Positions 27,101 to 37,558 of a DNA stretch of 64,000 nt are shown here, one piece after another. The number at the start of each line of letters is the position of its first letter. The first letter of the stretch is position 1. The translations under genes and the position numbers were made by a program. The notes below the pieces were generated by a model. That model had not been told where the DNA came from, did not search any database, and saw only the letters and a list, made by a program, of their open reading frames with translations. This DNA is from Actinocrinis puniceicyclus (GTDB taxonomy: Bacteria; Actinomycetota; Actinomycetes; Streptomycetales; Catenulisporaceae): positions 1 to 64,000 of the forward strand of contig NZ_JAGSXH010000023.1 of NCBI RefSeq assembly GCF_018283645.1, written 5' to 3'.

Positions 27101-27439
27101 GCGATGACGGACGCCCTGGAGCGTCAGGGCATGCAGGTCCTGCACGCGGCGACCGACGCGGAAAGCATCGACCGCGCGTCCGATGGTGTACCCGACGTCG
27201 TCCTCATGGATCTGATGCAGCTACGGCGGCGCCGGGCCGGAATCGTCGAGTGGCTGCGCGACCACGAACGGCTGACCACCACGCCGATCGTCGTCTACAC
27301 GGCCCTCGACACCGATTCGGCGCAGTTCGCGACCGGGCTGCGCAGCGGGACCGACGCGCTGTTCCTGGCGGAGCGATCCACCGACGCGGAGGCCGGCAAC
27401 CGCATCGCCGACCTGCTCGCGAAGATCTGCCCGGCCTGA
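24173..27439 (+). CDS. PAS / degenerate histidine-kinase / receiver protein
   Basis: A 1088-residue regulator. Two PAS domains (about residues 8-140 and 145-265: DALLLADTSGTVVNANAVAL, then GIIGIDNESRIVLVNPAG) lead into a kinase-like core. There the usual SHELRTPL is DELHGPLAAVL, so the phospho-His position is Asp, and the ATPase N-box is HLLADMINASP with no clear G boxes. About 350 residues of low-complexity Gln/Pro/Ala linker follow. Two receiver-like folds end the protein: TLLLWPEPDESTLELL, and PRVLLIEARDGLAEAM with VVLMDLM (Asp kept, acidic pair weakened). It looks like a non-catalytic descendant of a hybrid kinase used as a scaffold or sensor. The TTG start follows GGAGGG ten bases upstream. 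Confidence 0.75.
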   Translation: MSRTSGRSASRLAAILDALPDALLLADTSGTVVNANAVALELFEGESAERLLGKPVVLLLPGLGRAMAHMGPGPAALPAGSAPAGAVPSGAGRSRGPAERLAARRTDGTVFPAEVNTARLPDDGDELTLYVVRDLTGVLDVEAELRRQQRQIELILRAASEGIIGIDNESRIVLVNPAGARILRHRASDLGGQDVHELIAHSAADGTPMAADQVLIVDSLRTGAKHRSQDEVLWRSDGSAVTVDVTTAPVYEGDVIIGAVMTFADNGEARAATRRARELAEVLEDELHGPLAAVLTELRNVAEYGIGELGPNVRQALSSATSDLAELARLVDDIVDYQHMVVGDTPCDPRKIALSTVVDAAVQATDSDAAALGVDLVAHTADVEVMVDPQLFATMLAHLLADMINASPVGGKVVVTAARRGPVARIEIRGPHTGGGPLHLPIARAIVAQHGGTVTTHRIAGKGNTHVVEIPLEGPAGGGGKSAQRALAKGSGATGPAAGSSVAAANSRAVTVARIAPVSRVRVPSADHPQPGGAAAKVAVTSPDADPGAAAAGQVKQIEKTNGHHTSHGADARRPVAAAAPGQNGQARIPVQSRSSGSFPLDLKPSKPLPTSDVWSRPPRNPADPPTQEFRAIGSATAAAHSDQVAAANGGTQVTEPQEQRPWQPQAEAAPEEQPVQQPGSQNDDQTMHGQTTPGQQGQATQGQATHDQAAAHPVEETGQPRGRRRAAHSPDSPASAAPVPPQADARAARFDVTDDAPTQRMPPVVIGDARPAERTGGPAALRPVTAQVVSPQPVRGRPAAIEPGSTEAVAARPGTSISRAVDQRTADSGAVPGATASGTSAVNQEPTDYPTLLLWPEPDESTLELLDERGYEAVPLDNFDALARTLDELASQQAKRPSAVLVDPIAAPITRRGLRILRGAAVNASLPIMVTAGIGGGPAESPQGPDPALLLQALTPPAVSLPRVLLIEARDGLAEAMTDALERQGMQVLHAATDAESIDRASDGVPDVVLMDLMQLRRRRAGIVEWLRDHERLTTTPIVVYTALDTDSAQFATGLRSGTDALFLAERSTDAEAGNRIADLLAKICPA

Positions 27440-27483
27440 CGCGCAAGGCGCCGGCGCGGCTACCGCGGCACGGAAGGCGCCGC

Positions 27484-29118
<1,635 letters not shown>

Positions 29119-29483
29119 GCCGCACCACCTGTCCGTTTGGGTTCGTCGCCGCGACGCACGTCATCGGCTCCGGCGTTTTGGAGCGTAGAGCCGATCGGCT
29201 TTCGAAACCAGCCTCCGTGTGGGCTGATCACGGCGCACCGCGGCGCACCGTGACTCTCACCCCGAATTTACCCGCCATCTGTCCGGCTTTGTAGGATTGT
29301 GCTCCGTGAGCGGTGCAAGAAGCACGACAAGGTCGTACCCTGTGGGACTGTTGGAATCGGCACTTGTTCAGTACCTTCGGTTCATGTTCGGCGCGCTGCA
29401 CTCCGAGCACCACCTTCCCTACCGCTGCGACGCCTAGGCGGATCCATGATGCTGTGCGTGAGCCGTGTTACCGGAGCGGCCCG
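29119..29483. other. Divergent intergenic region, acyl-CoA synthetase and Ser/Pro-rich gene
   Basis: These 365 bases separate two outward-facing genes. An open frame from 29313 leads into the downstream gene, but its first 57 codons look like noise. GGAG before the ATG at 29484 is the only recognised signal. Confidence 0.35.
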
Positions 29484-30542
29484 ATGAGCCTGCCCCCCTA
29501 CGACCAGTCGGTCCGCGACTTCGAGCGGTACTTCCAAGTCGTGCTGCCGGATTCCGTGGGGCAGGCCACAATCGGGTTCCGCGACGGCGTCTGGTATCGG
29601 CTGAACAGCGGCTCTCCGCACCCGGTGCCGATCCGCTCGGCGATCATCCTGTGCCCGCATGCGGCCGGGTCGATCGTGCAGATCGCCTGCTGGTGGATGC
29701 GTGAGAACACGCGCGCCCCGCGTGCCCTCGATCTGGCGACGGAGCTGGCGCTGACGGTGGGCGAGCTGGCCCGCAAAGCCATCGAGGACGACCCGCTGGG
29801 CATGTCGCTGACCACGCTGCCCCAGGCGCCCTCGCAGAGTTCGTCGACACCGCTGGGTGCGTCCTCGCTGGGCAGCGCGAGCCTCGGTTCTTCGTCCTCG
29901 TCACTCGCGGGCGGCTCATACGACAGCAGCTCGTACAGCGGCTCGTACAGTGGCTCGTACGGCAACTCATACGGCGGCGGATCCTACGACAGCGGTTCGT
30001 ACAACTCCGCTCCATACGCGGCCGAGCCGTACCCGGCTGCGCCGCCGCCCGCGCCGTCTCCGTACGAGCCCGCGTATTCCGCGGCGACCACGCTGCTGCC
30101 GCAGATCACTCCGAACATGCCCGCGCCCGACATGACGAGCACGGGACGCTCGTTCGGCGGGGCGCAGCGCCCCTCGGGCCCGATGCCGGGGCTGCCCGCG
30201 CTGCCGCCGCCGGCCCCGGGCCGTCCCGCGCAGGCGCCGCCGGGGTTCGGCCCCGCGCGCGGCCAAGGCGGTGCGATGCCCGGCGGACGCCCGCCGATGG
30301 GCCCGCCGCCGGGGCAGTCGGGCGCTTGGGACCGGCCGGGCGGTTTCGAGCCGGGCCGCGGCAGGCCCTCGGGCGGCCCGCCGCCGCGCCAGCCGGGAAA
30401 TGAGAACATCGACCCACGCGGGGAGTTGCGCGGTGGACCGCCCGCACCCCGGCGCCCGGAGCGCGACGAGTACAACGGCAACGGCCGGCCCGCACAGGGA
30501 CGACCCGGCGGCGGCCGACCGGATCCGGGTCGCGCCTGGTAG
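29484..30542 (+). CDS. Unknown protein with Ser/Gly/Tyr repeats and Pro/Gly-rich tail
   Basis: A 352-residue protein. The first 120 residues look folded and conserved in character (DFERYFQVVLPDSVGQATIG, IILCPHAAGSIVQIACWWM, a helix with RKAIEDDPLG). Then comes a Ser-rich run, an unusual Tyr block at about residues 148-175 (repeats of SYSG, SYGN, SYDSG) and some 160 residues rich in Pro, Gly and Arg. No signal peptide or membrane helix is clear. The family is not recognised. The sticky Tyr/Ser/Gly block and Arg/Gly tail resemble low-complexity regions that promote assembly or nucleic-acid binding, which is inference. The start follows GGAG. Confidence 0.7.
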   Translation: MSLPPYDQSVRDFERYFQVVLPDSVGQATIGFRDGVWYRLNSGSPHPVPIRSAIILCPHAAGSIVQIACWWMRENTRAPRALDLATELALTVGELARKAIEDDPLGMSLTTLPQAPSQSSSTPLGASSLGSASLGSSSSSLAGGSYDSSSYSGSYSGSYGNSYGGGSYDSGSYNSAPYAAEPYPAAPPPAPSPYEPAYSAATTLLPQITPNMPAPDMTSTGRSFGGAQRPSGPMPGLPALPPPAPGRPAQAPPGFGPARGQGGAMPGGRPPMGPPPGQSGAWDRPGGFEPGRGRPSGGPPPRQPGNENIDPRGELRGGPPAPRRPERDEYNGNGRPAQGRPGGGRPDPGRAW

Positions 30543-30607
30543 CCGTTCCGGCCTGCGCGGCCCCCTGGTCGCGCCCCCGGTCGCGCGCTCCGGTCGCACC
30601 CGCCCGA

Positions 30608-31342
30608 TCAGGTGCGCACCAGTACGGTTCGCGCACCGTGCCGGATGCCGTGTAGTGCGTTGAGCATGCCGCGGGCCAGGAAGAGTGGGTCCGCGACGAC
30701 CTTCGTCTCGCCGGGCTCCGGTGTCACGCCGGCGACGCCGAGGTGCAGCGCCCGGTGGGTGAACGCCACGTGCTCGTGGTCGTCCCCACTGTGCACCTGG
30801 AGCACCGGGTCGTCGACATGCGGCCGGTGCTTGGCGGCCTCGTACATGCCCTCGCCGGTTTCGTGCAGTTCGAGCCAGAGTTCGTAGTCGTCGGTGCCGT
30901 GCGGGTTGTCGCTCGGCGGCCCCACCATGACCACGGTGTCCAGTTCGTCGAGCTCGGGCCGTATGCGCTCCAGCAGCTGCGCGAAATCCGAGCCGACGAA
31001 CAGCAGCTTCACCTGCTCCCGGCGCAGGATGCCGACGATCACGTGGTCCGGCAGCCGCCAGTTGAGGATGACCGCGGTGGTTCCGGTCAACGCCGCCGCG
31101 AAGAGCGCTTCAAGGCAGGCCGGATGGTTGTGCGAAAGCACCGCGAAGCGTTCCCCGGGCCGCATCAGACAGGCGCGCAGCCCGCAGGCCACGTGCCGGA
31201 TGCGCTGGTCCAGTTCGCGCCAGGTGAGCCGGTGCTCGCCGCACTCGACGGCGGTGGCGCGCGGGCTGTGGCCGAGGTGGCGCTTGACCAGTTCGGTGAT
31301 GAGCGCGGGTTCGTCGAGCAGAGAGCCGGAGCCGAGCGGCAT
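30608..31342 (-). CDS. Truncated acyl-CoA synthetase-like protein (N-terminal half only)
   Basis: A 244-residue protein that aligns by eye with the first half of adenylate-forming ligases (LTWRELDQRIRHVACGLRA, GTTAVILNWRLPDHVIVGIL) but stops after about half the usual 500-plus residues. At the place of the ATP loop TSGTTGxPKG it reads HSGDDHEHVAFTHRALHL, so the Ser/Thr/Gly loop and its Lys are lost. There is no C-terminal lid and no catalytic Lys, so ligase activity is very unlikely. The rest is smooth, without internal stops. It may be a relic or a non-catalytic fatty-acyl binder; the missing half was not found nearby. Confidence 0.65.
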   Translation of the reverse strand: MPLGSGSLLDEPALITELVKRHLGHSPRATAVECGEHRLTWRELDQRIRHVACGLRACLMRPGERFAVLSHNHPACLEALFAAALTGTTAVILNWRLPDHVIVGILRREQVKLLFVGSDFAQLLERIRPELDELDTVVMVGPPSDNPHGTDDYELWLELHETGEGMYEAAKHRPHVDDPVLQVHSGDDHEHVAFTHRALHLGVAGVTPEPGETKVVADPLFLARGMLNALHGIRHGARTVLVRT

Positions 31343-31506
31343 GTGCGTTCCCCCAGTACTGCCGATGCTGTGTCAGATAAGATATGCGCCTGTGTCAGCG
31401 CTGAGCGAGACGAGTCGCATGTGATGCCAGGGACATTAACGCGGCGCGTGCATGGTCGCCAGGGGTGTCACAAGGCGCCGGGCAAAGGATCAGTTCGCTG
31501 ATCGGA

Positions 31507-31908
31507 TCAGCCGTACATCCGCTTCATCGTGTAGTCGATCATCTGGTCGATGGCCTGCGCGTCGAAGACGACGCGGTGCTCGCCCTCCAGGTCGAGCACT
31601 ATGCCGTATCCGGTCGGCAGAAGGTCGAGCACCTCCGCGCCCGTGACCGTGAAGTACCGGGACTGCTCCCCGGAGTAGCGGCGCAACTCGACCAGCGAGG
31701 AGAACATCGGGATGACCGGTTGCGGAGTGTCGTGCAGCGCGAGGAAGCCGGGCCGCTCCCCGCGCGGGCAGTAGACCTTGCATGTGGTGAAGACGGCGTG
31801 GAAGTCCTCGGGGCTTATCGCGCCGGAGGCGAAGGCGCGCACCGCGTCCGCGAGCGACGGCTGGAGCACCTGGCCGCCGCCGGAGTCGTCACCGTTGTAG
31901 CCGTACAC
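31507..31908 (-). CDS. SseB-family protein
   Basis: A protein of about 133 residues of the actinobacterial SseB family: SLADAVRAFASGAISPEDF, a Cys-containing VYCPRGERPGFLALHD, PVIPMFSSLVELRRYSG and the C-terminal strand/helix HRVVFDAQAIDQMIDYTM. Function in actinobacteria is unknown. The start is uncertain. GTG 31908 (giving MYGYNGDD) is chosen because relatives I recall begin MYGYDQ; starts at 31950, 31986 or 32049 would eat into the promoter of the divergent acyl-CoA dehydrogenase gene. Confidence 0.75.
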   Translation of the reverse strand: MYGYNGDDSGGGQVLQPSLADAVRAFASGAISPEDFHAVFTTCKVYCPRGERPGFLALHDTPQPVIPMFSSLVELRRYSGEQSRYFTVTGAEVLDLLPTGYGIVLDLEGEHRVVFDAQAIDQMIDYTMKRMYG

Positions 31909-32054
31909 AACTGACGAGCGTAGCGGGCCGCGAAGTCCTGCGGGCACCATCGAAGTCCCGCCGGTGGCTTGCGGGATGTTACCCATGAGTAGCATCATGA
32001 AGTTACCGACTAGTTCTACTCGCAGGTAGCCGAGGACGCAAAGGACCACCCCCT

Positions 32055-33881
32055 ATGGGCCACTACAAGTCCAACCTCCGTGACATCGAGTTCAACCTCT
32101 TCGAGGTGTTCGACTCCGGGACCCACTACGGCTCCGCCGCGTACCCCGAGATAGATGTCGAGACGGCGCGCACGATCCTGGGCGAACTGGAGCGTCTGGC
32201 CGTCACGGAACTGGCCGAGTCCTTCGCCGACGCCGACCGCAACCCGCCGGACTTCGACCCGTCCACGCATTCGGCGACGCTGCCGGAATCCTTCAAGCGC
32301 TCGTACAAGGCGTACATGGACACCGAGTACTGGCGCCTGGGGCTGCCCGAGGAGATGGGCGGCACGCTCTGCCCGGCCTCGCTGCGGTGGGCCGCGGGTG
32401 AACTGGTGCTCGGCGCCAACCCGGCCATCTGGATCTACGCGGCCGGCACCGACTTCGGCAGGGTCCTGTGGGAGCTGGGCACCGACGAGCAGCGCAAGAT
32501 CGCGAAGCTGATGGCCGAGCACCTGTGGGGCGCGACCATGGTGCTCACCGAGCCGGACGCCGGCTCCGACGTGGGCGCCGGCCGCACCAAGGCGGTCGAG
32601 CAGCCCGACGGCTCCTGGCACATCGAGGGCGTCAAGCGGTTCATCACCAGCGGCGACCACGACCTGTCCGAGAACATCATCCACCTGGTGCTGGCGCGGC
32701 CGGAGGGCCACGGCCCCGGCACCAAAGGCCTGTCGCTGTTCGTCGTGCCGAAGTTCCTGTTCGACTGGGACACCGGCGAACTGGGCGAGCGCAACGGGGT
32801 GTTCGTCACCAACGTCGAGCACAAGATGGGCCTGAAGGTCTCCACCACCTGCGAGCTGACCTTCGGCGCGGACCGCCCGGCCAAGGGCTGGCTGGTCGGC
32901 GAGGTGCACAACGGCATAGCCCAGATGTTCAACATCATCGAGATGGCCCGGATGATGGTCGGCACGAAGGCCATCGCCACCCTCTCCACCGGCTACCTCA
33001 ACGCCCTCGAATACGCGAAGACCCGGGTCCAGGGCGCCGACCTGCCGGAGGCGACGAACAAGAACGCGCCACGGGTCACCATCACGCATCACGCGGACGT
33101 GCGCCGGCTGCTGATGCAGCAGAAGGCTTACGCCGAGGGCATGCGGGCGCTGGTGTTCTACACCGCCAGCTGGCAGGACCGGGTGTACGCCGCGCGGCTG
33201 ACCGGCGGCGAGGACGAGCTGGCCGAGCGGATCAACGACTTCCTGCTGCCGATCGTCAAGGGCTACGGCTCGGAGAAGTCCTACGAACAGCTGGCGCACT
33301 CGCTGCAGATTCTCGGCGGCTCCGGCTACCTGCAGGACTACCCGATCGAGCAGTACATCCGCGACGCGAAGATCGACACCCTCTACGAGGGCACCACCGC
33401 GATCCAGGGTATGGACCTGTTCTTCCGCAAGATCGTCAAGGACCAGGGCCGGGCGCTGACCCACCTGAAGTCCGAGATCCAGGCGTTCCTCGACGCCGGG
33501 GTCGGCGGCGAGAGGCTGGCCGTGGAACGGGACCTGCTGGCCGGGGCGCTCGGCGAGGTCGAGGCGATGGCCAACGCGATGTTCGCGCAGGCGGCCAAGG
33601 CGCTGGAGAACGCGCGGGAGATCTACGTGGTCGGGCAGTCGACCACCGATTTCCTGTACTCGGTCGGCGATCTGGTGATCGGCTGGCTGCTGCTGCGGCA
33701 GGCCGCCGTCGCGCTGGACAAGAGCGCCGCGGCGTCCGCGAGGGACGTGCCGTTCTACACTGGGAAGGTCGCCGCGGCGAGCTGGTTCGCCCGCAATGTG
33801 CTGCCGCTGCTCACCGCCCGGCGCGCAGTCGTCGAGGCCACGGACAACGCGCTGATGGACGTGCCGGAGGAGGCGTTTTAG
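32055..33881 (+). CDS. Acyl-CoA dehydrogenase, long (about 600-residue) type
   Basis: A 608-residue flavoenzyme that makes the first double bond in acyl-CoA during beta-oxidation. It is of the longer class (FadE5/DmdC-like), with an extra C-terminal helical domain. Visible features: an FAD/substrate region [44 protein letters not shown] and the catalytic-base segment [14 protein letters not shown]. The ATG at 32055 follows AAGGAC. It is divergent from the SseB-like gene, and an inverted-repeat element begins at its stop codon. The acyl-CoA synthetases nearby fit a lipid-degradation role. Confidence 0.93.
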   Translation: MGHYKSNLRDIEFNLFEVFDSGTHYGSAAYPEIDVETARTILGELERLAVTELAESFADADRNPPDFDPSTHSATLPESFKRSYKAYMDTEYWRLGLPEEMGGTLCPASLRWAAGELVLGANPAIWIYAAGTDFGRVLWELGTDEQRKIAKLMAEHLWGATMVLTEPDAGSDVGAGRTKAVEQPDGSWHIEGVKRFITSGDHDLSENIIHLVLARPEGHGPGTKGLSLFVVPKFLFDWDTGELGERNGVFVTNVEHKMGLKVSTTCELTFGADRPAKGWLVGEVHNGIAQMFNIIEMARMMVGTKAIATLSTGYLNALEYAKTRVQGADLPEATNKNAPRVTITHHADVRRLLMQQKAYAEGMRALVFYTASWQDRVYAARLTGGEDELAERINDFLLPIVKGYGSEKSYEQLAHSLQILGGSGYLQDYPIEQYIRDAKIDTLYEGTTAIQGMDLFFRKIVKDQGRALTHLKSEIQAFLDAGVGGERLAVERDLLAGALGEVEAMANAMFAQAAKALENAREIYVVGQSTTDFLYSVGDLVIGWLLLRQAAVALDKSAAASARDVPFYTGKVAAASWFARNVLPLLTARRAVVEATDNALMDVPEEAF

Positions 33882-34038
33882 AGTGCGCGCGGATAGGGGT
33901 GCCGTGCTGGGCGGTTCAGGACCGAGCATGGCAAGACGTGGGCGAAGGCTCATCCTGGTTGGCTGTGCCTTTGACCACGACGCAGCCAGGCGATGTGTCA
34001 TCAACCGTCCAGCGCGGTACCCCTATCCGCGCGCGCTC
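33881..34038. mobile_element. 158-bp inverted-repeat (MITE-like) element with TTA flanks
   Basis: The ends of this segment are imperfect inverted repeats about 36 bases long, with a perfect core GCGCGCGGATAGGGGT at 33885-33900 mirrored at 34019-34034. The trinucleotide TTA stands directly outside both ends (33878-33880 and 34039-34041), as a target duplication would. The interior has no protein frame and can itself partly pair. The end sequence is nearly the same as the arm at 8436-8453. It begins inside the stop codon of the acyl-CoA dehydrogenase gene, so it may also fold as that gene's 3' hairpin. Confidence 0.65.
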
Positions 34039-34169
34039 TTAAGCCGCCGCGCTCCCGCACCGGTCCGAGCGGCGCGTGTGAACGCCCGGTCGGATTGGTG
34101 ATCGGGCTGTGCGGGCCGGGTCCCCGGAAGGGATGAGCTCCTTCCGCGGGACCTGGTTCTCCGCGTATC

Positions 34170-35996
34170 GTGCCCGCCGTGGTGGGACTGCTGCGACGCA
34201 TCTTCGCGATACCTGTCGGCCGGCTTTTCGCCAGGGCCCCGGCCGAGCCGCCCGTGCCCGTGGACGCCGCAGCGGACACCGGCTTCGCCCCGGCCGCGCC
34301 CCGGGACACCACCCTCGCCGAGACGCTGCTGGCTGGTCCGGCGGGGCCCGGCGGCTATCGGCCGATCGTGGCGGCGCCGGGCGAGCCCTATCTGCTGCGC
34401 GAGGAGCTTGCCGGCCGCCCGGCGCCCGGTGGCGCGGGGGGCCGCCGCTCGCCGATTCTCGCCTTCGCGCATCTGACGGACATTCACCTCGTCGACGATC
34501 AGTCCCCTGCCCGCGTCGAGTTCCTCGACCGGTACAACGACCCTGGTTCGCGTTTCACCGGGCTGGCCAACCTGACCGGGGCCTACCGCCCCAACGAGAT
34601 GCTGACGGTGCAGGTGGCCGACGCGATGGTGCGGCGGATCAACCGGATCGGCGTCGGGCCGGCCTTCGGCGCGCCGCTGGCCTTCGCCGTGGCGACCGGC
34701 GACAACGCGGACAACGCGCAGTACAACGAGACCCGCTGGTTCGTCGACGTGCTCGACGGCGGCTCGATCCGCCCGGACTCCGGGGACCCGGACAAGTACG
34801 AGGGTGTCGCGGACTGGTCCAAGTACGACGCGCGCTACTGGCACCCGGACGGAACGCCAGAGGGCGCCGTAGACGATCTGCCGAGGGCGTTGCACGGCTA
34901 CCCGGTCGCACCCGGCCTGCTCGATGCGTCACGCAAGCCGTTCGACGCGCAGGGCTTGCGTACCGCGGACGGCGAAGCGTTGCCGTGGTACTCCGCGTAT
35001 GGAAACCACGACGCACTGATTCAGGGCAACCTGCCGCGCTTTCCGGAGAGCTCTGAGTACGCCACCAGCACACACAAGGCCGTGGAACTGCCTACGGGCA
35101 CCGACCTGATGCACTTGGCCATCGACATCGCGCGCATCTCGCCGCATGCCGTCGAGCAGTTGATCTCCGGGGATTTCCGGGTGGTGTCGGCGGATCCGGA
35201 CCGGCGGCTGCTCGATCGCGCCGGCATGGTGCGTGAACACTTCGAGACCACAGGGCTTCCGGTCGGCCACGGGTTCACCCAGGAGAACCTGAGCGAGAAC
35301 ACCGCGTACTACGGTTTCGACGCCGGCCCGGTGCGCTGCTTGGTGCTGGACACGGTCAACCCGCATGGCGGCGCGGACGGTTCGCTGGACGAGAAGCAGT
35401 TTCTGTGGCTGGAGAGCGAACTCTTCGCGGCGGCGACGCGGTATCTGTCGGAGACCGGCGAATTGGTGCACGGTGCGGGTACGGACCGGCTTGTCGTCGT
35501 CTTCAGTCACCACACAGCCGAGACGATGGGCAACTGGATGACGGAACCGGGTCAGCACCGGGTGCTTGGGCCCGCGGTGCGCGACCTTCTCCTCCGCTTC
35601 CCGAACGTGGTGTTGTGGGTCAACGGCCATACACACATCAACGCCGTCGTACCGCATCGTCGTCACCCTGATTCACCGGTTACGGGCGGATTCTGGGAAC
35701 TGAACACCGCGTCGCATGTGGACTGGCCGCAGCAGGCGCGGCTGGTCGAGCTGGTGGACAACGGCGACCGGACGCTGTCGATCTTCGGGACCGTGATCGA
35801 CCACGCGGCTGCGGCGGCACCGCCGCGCACCGACTCGGGATACGAACTCGGCTCACCCCTCGCGCTGGCCGCGCTGTCCCGGGAACTGGGCCTCAACGAC
35901 TGGCAGTCGCGGACGCGTTCGGTGCCAGGAGCGGACGGCCGCCGCGGCACACTCGCGGACCGCAACGTGGAACTGCTGCTGCCCGCGCCGTTCTGA
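34170..35996 (+). CDS. Large metallophosphoesterase (TIGR03767-like)
   Basis: A 608-residue calcineurin-like phosphoesterase resembling an actinobacterial family of about this size. The metal motifs appear in order: [54 protein letters not shown] and [10 protein letters not shown]. Long inserts between them are typical of the family. The N-terminus is Arg/Ala-rich with a weak hydrophobic part; export by Tat is possible but no clear RR motif was placed. The GTG at 34170 is used; a GTG three codons later is possible. The substrate is unknown. It stands alone before the M18 aminopeptidase gene. Confidence 0.85.
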   Translation: MPAVVGLLRRIFAIPVGRLFARAPAEPPVPVDAAADTGFAPAAPRDTTLAETLLAGPAGPGGYRPIVAAPGEPYLLREELAGRPAPGGAGGRRSPILAFAHLTDIHLVDDQSPARVEFLDRYNDPGSRFTGLANLTGAYRPNEMLTVQVADAMVRRINRIGVGPAFGAPLAFAVATGDNADNAQYNETRWFVDVLDGGSIRPDSGDPDKYEGVADWSKYDARYWHPDGTPEGAVDDLPRALHGYPVAPGLLDASRKPFDAQGLRTADGEALPWYSAYGNHDALIQGNLPRFPESSEYATSTHKAVELPTGTDLMHLAIDIARISPHAVEQLISGDFRVVSADPDRRLLDRAGMVREHFETTGLPVGHGFTQENLSENTAYYGFDAGPVRCLVLDTVNPHGGADGSLDEKQFLWLESELFAAATRYLSETGELVHGAGTDRLVVVFSHHTAETMGNWMTEPGQHRVLGPAVRDLLLRFPNVVLWVNGHTHINAVVPHRRHPDSPVTGGFWELNTASHVDWPQQARLVELVDNGDRTLSIFGTVIDHAAAAAPPRTDSGYELGSPLALAALSRELGLNDWQSRTRSVPGADGRRGTLADRNVELLLPAPF

Positions 35997-36168
35997 CGGG
36001 CTGCCCGGCCGGGCTGACCAGAGCCGACCATCGCCGACCATCGCTGACCAGGCAAGAAAAGCTCTGCGGGAACGCGGTGGCTGCCACGCGGCCCTGAGCT
36101 TGCGGCGGCCGGACGCGGATGCGAGCGGTCCCTGCGCCGCTGCCGACGCGACCCGTAAGCTGGGCCGC

Positions 36169-37455
36169 ATGGCACAGTTCGACCGCACGCACACGGACAA
36201 TCTGCTGACGTATCTGGCCGCTTCACCCACTCCGTACCACGCGGTGGCGGAAGCGGCGGCGCTGCTGGACAAGGGCGGTTTCCGGCAGCTGTCCGAAACC
36301 GAGGCGTGGGATGGGCAGCCCGGCGGGCAGTACGTCATCCGCGGCGGCGCGCTGGTGGCCTGGTATCTGCCGACGGATGCGGAGCCCTCGCGGCCTTTCC
36401 GGATCATCGGCACCCACACCGACTCGCCGAACCTGCGGGTGAAGCCGGTCCCTGACACCGGGGCGCTGGGCTGGCGGCAGGTCGCGGTCGAGGTGTACGG
36501 CGGCGCGCTGTTCAACAGCTGGCTGGACCGGGACCTCGGCCTGGCCGGGCGGCTGGCTCTGCGCGACGGGTCGCAGCGCCTGGTCCGCGTCGACCGGCCA
36601 CTGCTGCGCGTACCGCAGCTGGCGATCCACCTGGACCGCGGCGTGAACGAGGGCCTGAAGCTGAACCCGCAGGCGCACCTGACGCCGGTGTGGGGTCTGG
36701 GTGAGCCGGTCGAGGGCGACCTGATCGAGTTCCTGGCGCAGGAGCACGACCTGGCGCCCGAGGAGGTGCTCGGCTGGGACCTGATGGTGCACGACGTGCT
36801 CGCGCCGGCCTATCTCGGCCGCGACGCGGAACTGGTCGCGGCGGCGCGGCTGGACAACCTGCTGTCGGTGCACGCCGGCGTGGGCGCGCTGTTGGCGGCC
36901 GCGCGGTCCGGGATCGGCGCGGGCCCCATCCCGATGCTGGCCGCGATGGATCACGAGGAGAACGGCTCGGTCTCCACCACCGGCGCGGCCGGCCCGTTCC
37001 TGGAATCCGTCCTCGAACGGCTCGTCGAAGTCCGCGGCGGCGGCGTCGACGCCCGCGCCCGGGCCTACGCCGGCTCGGTGATGGCCTCGGCGGACCTGGC
37101 CCACGCGGTGCACCCGAACTACCCGGAGAGGCACGATTCCGGCCACCGGCCGCTGGCGAACGGCGGCCCGGTGCTCAAGGTGAACGCGAATCAGCGGTAT
37201 GCGACGGACGGGGCCACCCGCGCGGTCTGGGCACGGGCCTGCGAGGCGGCCGAGGTGCCGTGGCAGACCTTCGTCTCCCGCAACGACCAGCCGTGCGGCA
37301 GCACCATCGGCCCGATCGCCTCATCCCGGCTGGGCATCGCGACATTCGACATCGGGGTCGCCGCGCTGTCCATGCACTCGGTCCGGGAGTTGTGCGGCGC
37401 CGACGACCCGTGGCGTCTCGCCGCCGCGCTGGCCGCGTTTCTGCGACTGAGCTGA
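36169..37455 (+). CDS. M18-family aminopeptidase
   Basis: A 428-residue zinc aminopeptidase of family M18 (aspartyl/lysyl aminopeptidase type), cytosolic, removing N-terminal residues from peptides. Metal and active-site motifs: FRIIGTHTDSPNLRVKP (first His), AARLDNLLSV (bridging Asp), MLAAMDHEENGS (Glu pair) and a final TFDIGVAALSMHSVREL with the last His. The ATG at 36169 gives a protein of normal length starting MAQFDRTHTDNLL; a frame from 36100 adds nothing family-like. Single gene; converges on the NHLRC2-like gene. Confidence 0.92.
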   Translation: MAQFDRTHTDNLLTYLAASPTPYHAVAEAAALLDKGGFRQLSETEAWDGQPGGQYVIRGGALVAWYLPTDAEPSRPFRIIGTHTDSPNLRVKPVPDTGALGWRQVAVEVYGGALFNSWLDRDLGLAGRLALRDGSQRLVRVDRPLLRVPQLAIHLDRGVNEGLKLNPQAHLTPVWGLGEPVEGDLIEFLAQEHDLAPEEVLGWDLMVHDVLAPAYLGRDAELVAAARLDNLLSVHAGVGALLAAARSGIGAGPIPMLAAMDHEENGSVSTTGAAGPFLESVLERLVEVRGGGVDARARAYAGSVMASADLAHAVHPNYPERHDSGHRPLANGGPVLKVNANQRYATDGATRAVWARACEAAEVPWQTFVSRNDQPCGSTIGPIASSRLGIATFDIGVAALSMHSVRELCGADDPWRLAAALAAFLRLS

Positions 37456-37558
37456 AGCTCTCCCGCCGTGGGTCCGGGCGAGCCCGGCACTCGCCGACAG
37501 TCAGTCGTTGACCGTCACTCGTTCACAGCGGCCTGAGACGTGGGACGGACGGACGCAG

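Noticed and set aside
32468-34042. Second plus frame over the acyl-CoA dehydrogenase gene
   Set aside because: Shadow frame; the overlapping gene has all catalytic segments.
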